Below, one piece after another: positions 63,769 to 64,000 of a stretch of DNA of 64,000 nucleotides. The stretch's first letter is position 1. Each line of letters starts with the position of its first letter. The translations under genes were made by a program, and so were the position numbers. This DNA comes from Actinomyces sp. oral taxon 414 (GTDB lineage Bacteria > Actinomycetota > Actinomycetes > Actinomycetales > Actinomycetaceae), in assembly GCF_001278845.1 (NCBI RefSeq), contig NZ_CP012590.1:2046001-2110000 (forward strand). Reading direction: 5' to 3'. The notes below the pieces were generated by a model. That model was not told the origin of the DNA. It saw only the letters and a program-made list of their open reading frames with translations, and made no database searches.

Positions 63769-64000
63769 GAGGCGGGGCCGCACTCCTTCAGCCGGCAGAT
63801 GCCCGAGGAGATCAACCGGGTCCCGACCGACCACGCCGCCAACCTGCTGCTCGCCCCCGCGCAGGTGGCCGCCGGGCAGCACCGGCCCCTCGAGCTCACC
63901 GCCCATGCTCGCCCCTGCGCAGGTGGCCGCCGGGCTGGGCCTGGAAGCGGGCTCCTACTCGCCGGCCATGATCCACCGGGCGGAGAACACCGACGACGTC
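63769..64000 (+). pseudogene. wecB: decayed UDP-N-acetylglucosamine 2-epimerase gene (WecB type)
   Basis: The frame from 63769 reads EAGPHSFSRQMPEEINRV, then PTDHAANLLLAPAQVAAG. This is the EAGLRS...MPEExNRxxTDH block of WecB-type epimerases. After that the frame is lost. A 29-bp sequence at 63849-63877 recurs at 63907-63935 with one mismatch and an offset of 58 bp, so the second part (LGLEAGSYSPAMIHRAENTDDV, the later WecB HRAEN block) lies in another frame. About 70 residues normally between the blocks are missing. The gene continues past the window end. Confidence 0.8.

Overview
The window is chromosomal DNA of a very high-GC Gram-positive actinobacterium, most likely from the Actinomyces/Schaalia group (Actinomycetaceae). 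This rests on the strong GC bias in third codon positions, frequent GTG starts, tandem clpP1-clpP2 beside clpX, a T-box leader on ileS, PTS-based trehalose use and DtxR/IdeR-like iron boxes. No rRNA, tRNA or CRISPR array was recognised. Most of the window is ordinary core genome; the accessory character is concentrated in 1-10 kb plus scattered small loci.

Layout: 0-2.6 kb holds a truncated gene, three related small proteins of unknown function and a metallo-beta-lactamase-fold hydrolase. 2.6-3.2 kb is non-coding, with an inverted-repeat element and a decayed yoeB toxin remnant. 3.2-8.3 kb holds a NagD-like HAD phosphatase and an FtsX-type ABC transporter with a NarL-type two-component system. 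8.4-13.8 kb is a small defence/toxin area: yefM-yoeB, a TfoX-N protein, an AbiE-like pair whose toxin lacks its nucleotidyltransferase core, and a 1,196-residue SIR2-domain protein with a large helical C-terminus in locally lower-GC DNA. 14.5-18.3 kb is ileS with its T-box. 18.4-23.3 kb is the trehalose locus (treR, an EIIABC permease in unusual domain order, treC, and a perfect 16-bp operator).

23.5-31.3 kb holds a second copy of the inverted-repeat element, an acidic-tailed membrane protein, an SDR, a CPBP protease, a second yefM-yoeB pair, a DUF885 metallopeptidase and a Fic protein with a palindrome upstream. 31.5-39.0 kb looks like an iron or siderophore/haem acquisition cluster: two YbtPQ/IrtAB-type ABC half-transporters and an ECF transporter (S, T and a double ATPase), each unit preceded by a DtxR-like box, with proC in between. 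39.2-49.2 kb is core: valS, two FadD-type acyl-CoA ligases, chorismate mutase, clpX, clpP2 and clpP1. 49.4-52.4 kb is a NitT/TauT-type ABC importer with a cupin protein, again behind a DtxR-like box. 53-56.6 kb has a strong 32-bp inverted repeat and a TetR-controlled ABC-2 efflux operon. 56.7-63.4 kb carries the trigger factor with a Ser/Pro/Ala tail, an LssY_C membrane protein, a FucP-type transporter with an orphan solute-binding lipoprotein, and an ABM-domain monooxygenase. The right edge is a decayed UDP-GlcNAc 2-epimerase gene broken by a 58-bp internal duplication.

How the parts work together: trehalose enters as trehalose-6-phosphate through the EIIABC protein and is split by TreC under TreR control. 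The three DtxR-like boxes suggest one iron regulon covering three transport operons. The two TA systems share the same operator geometry. Function calls come from motif recognition by eye; regulatory sites are inferred from sequence symmetry and known consensus motifs.
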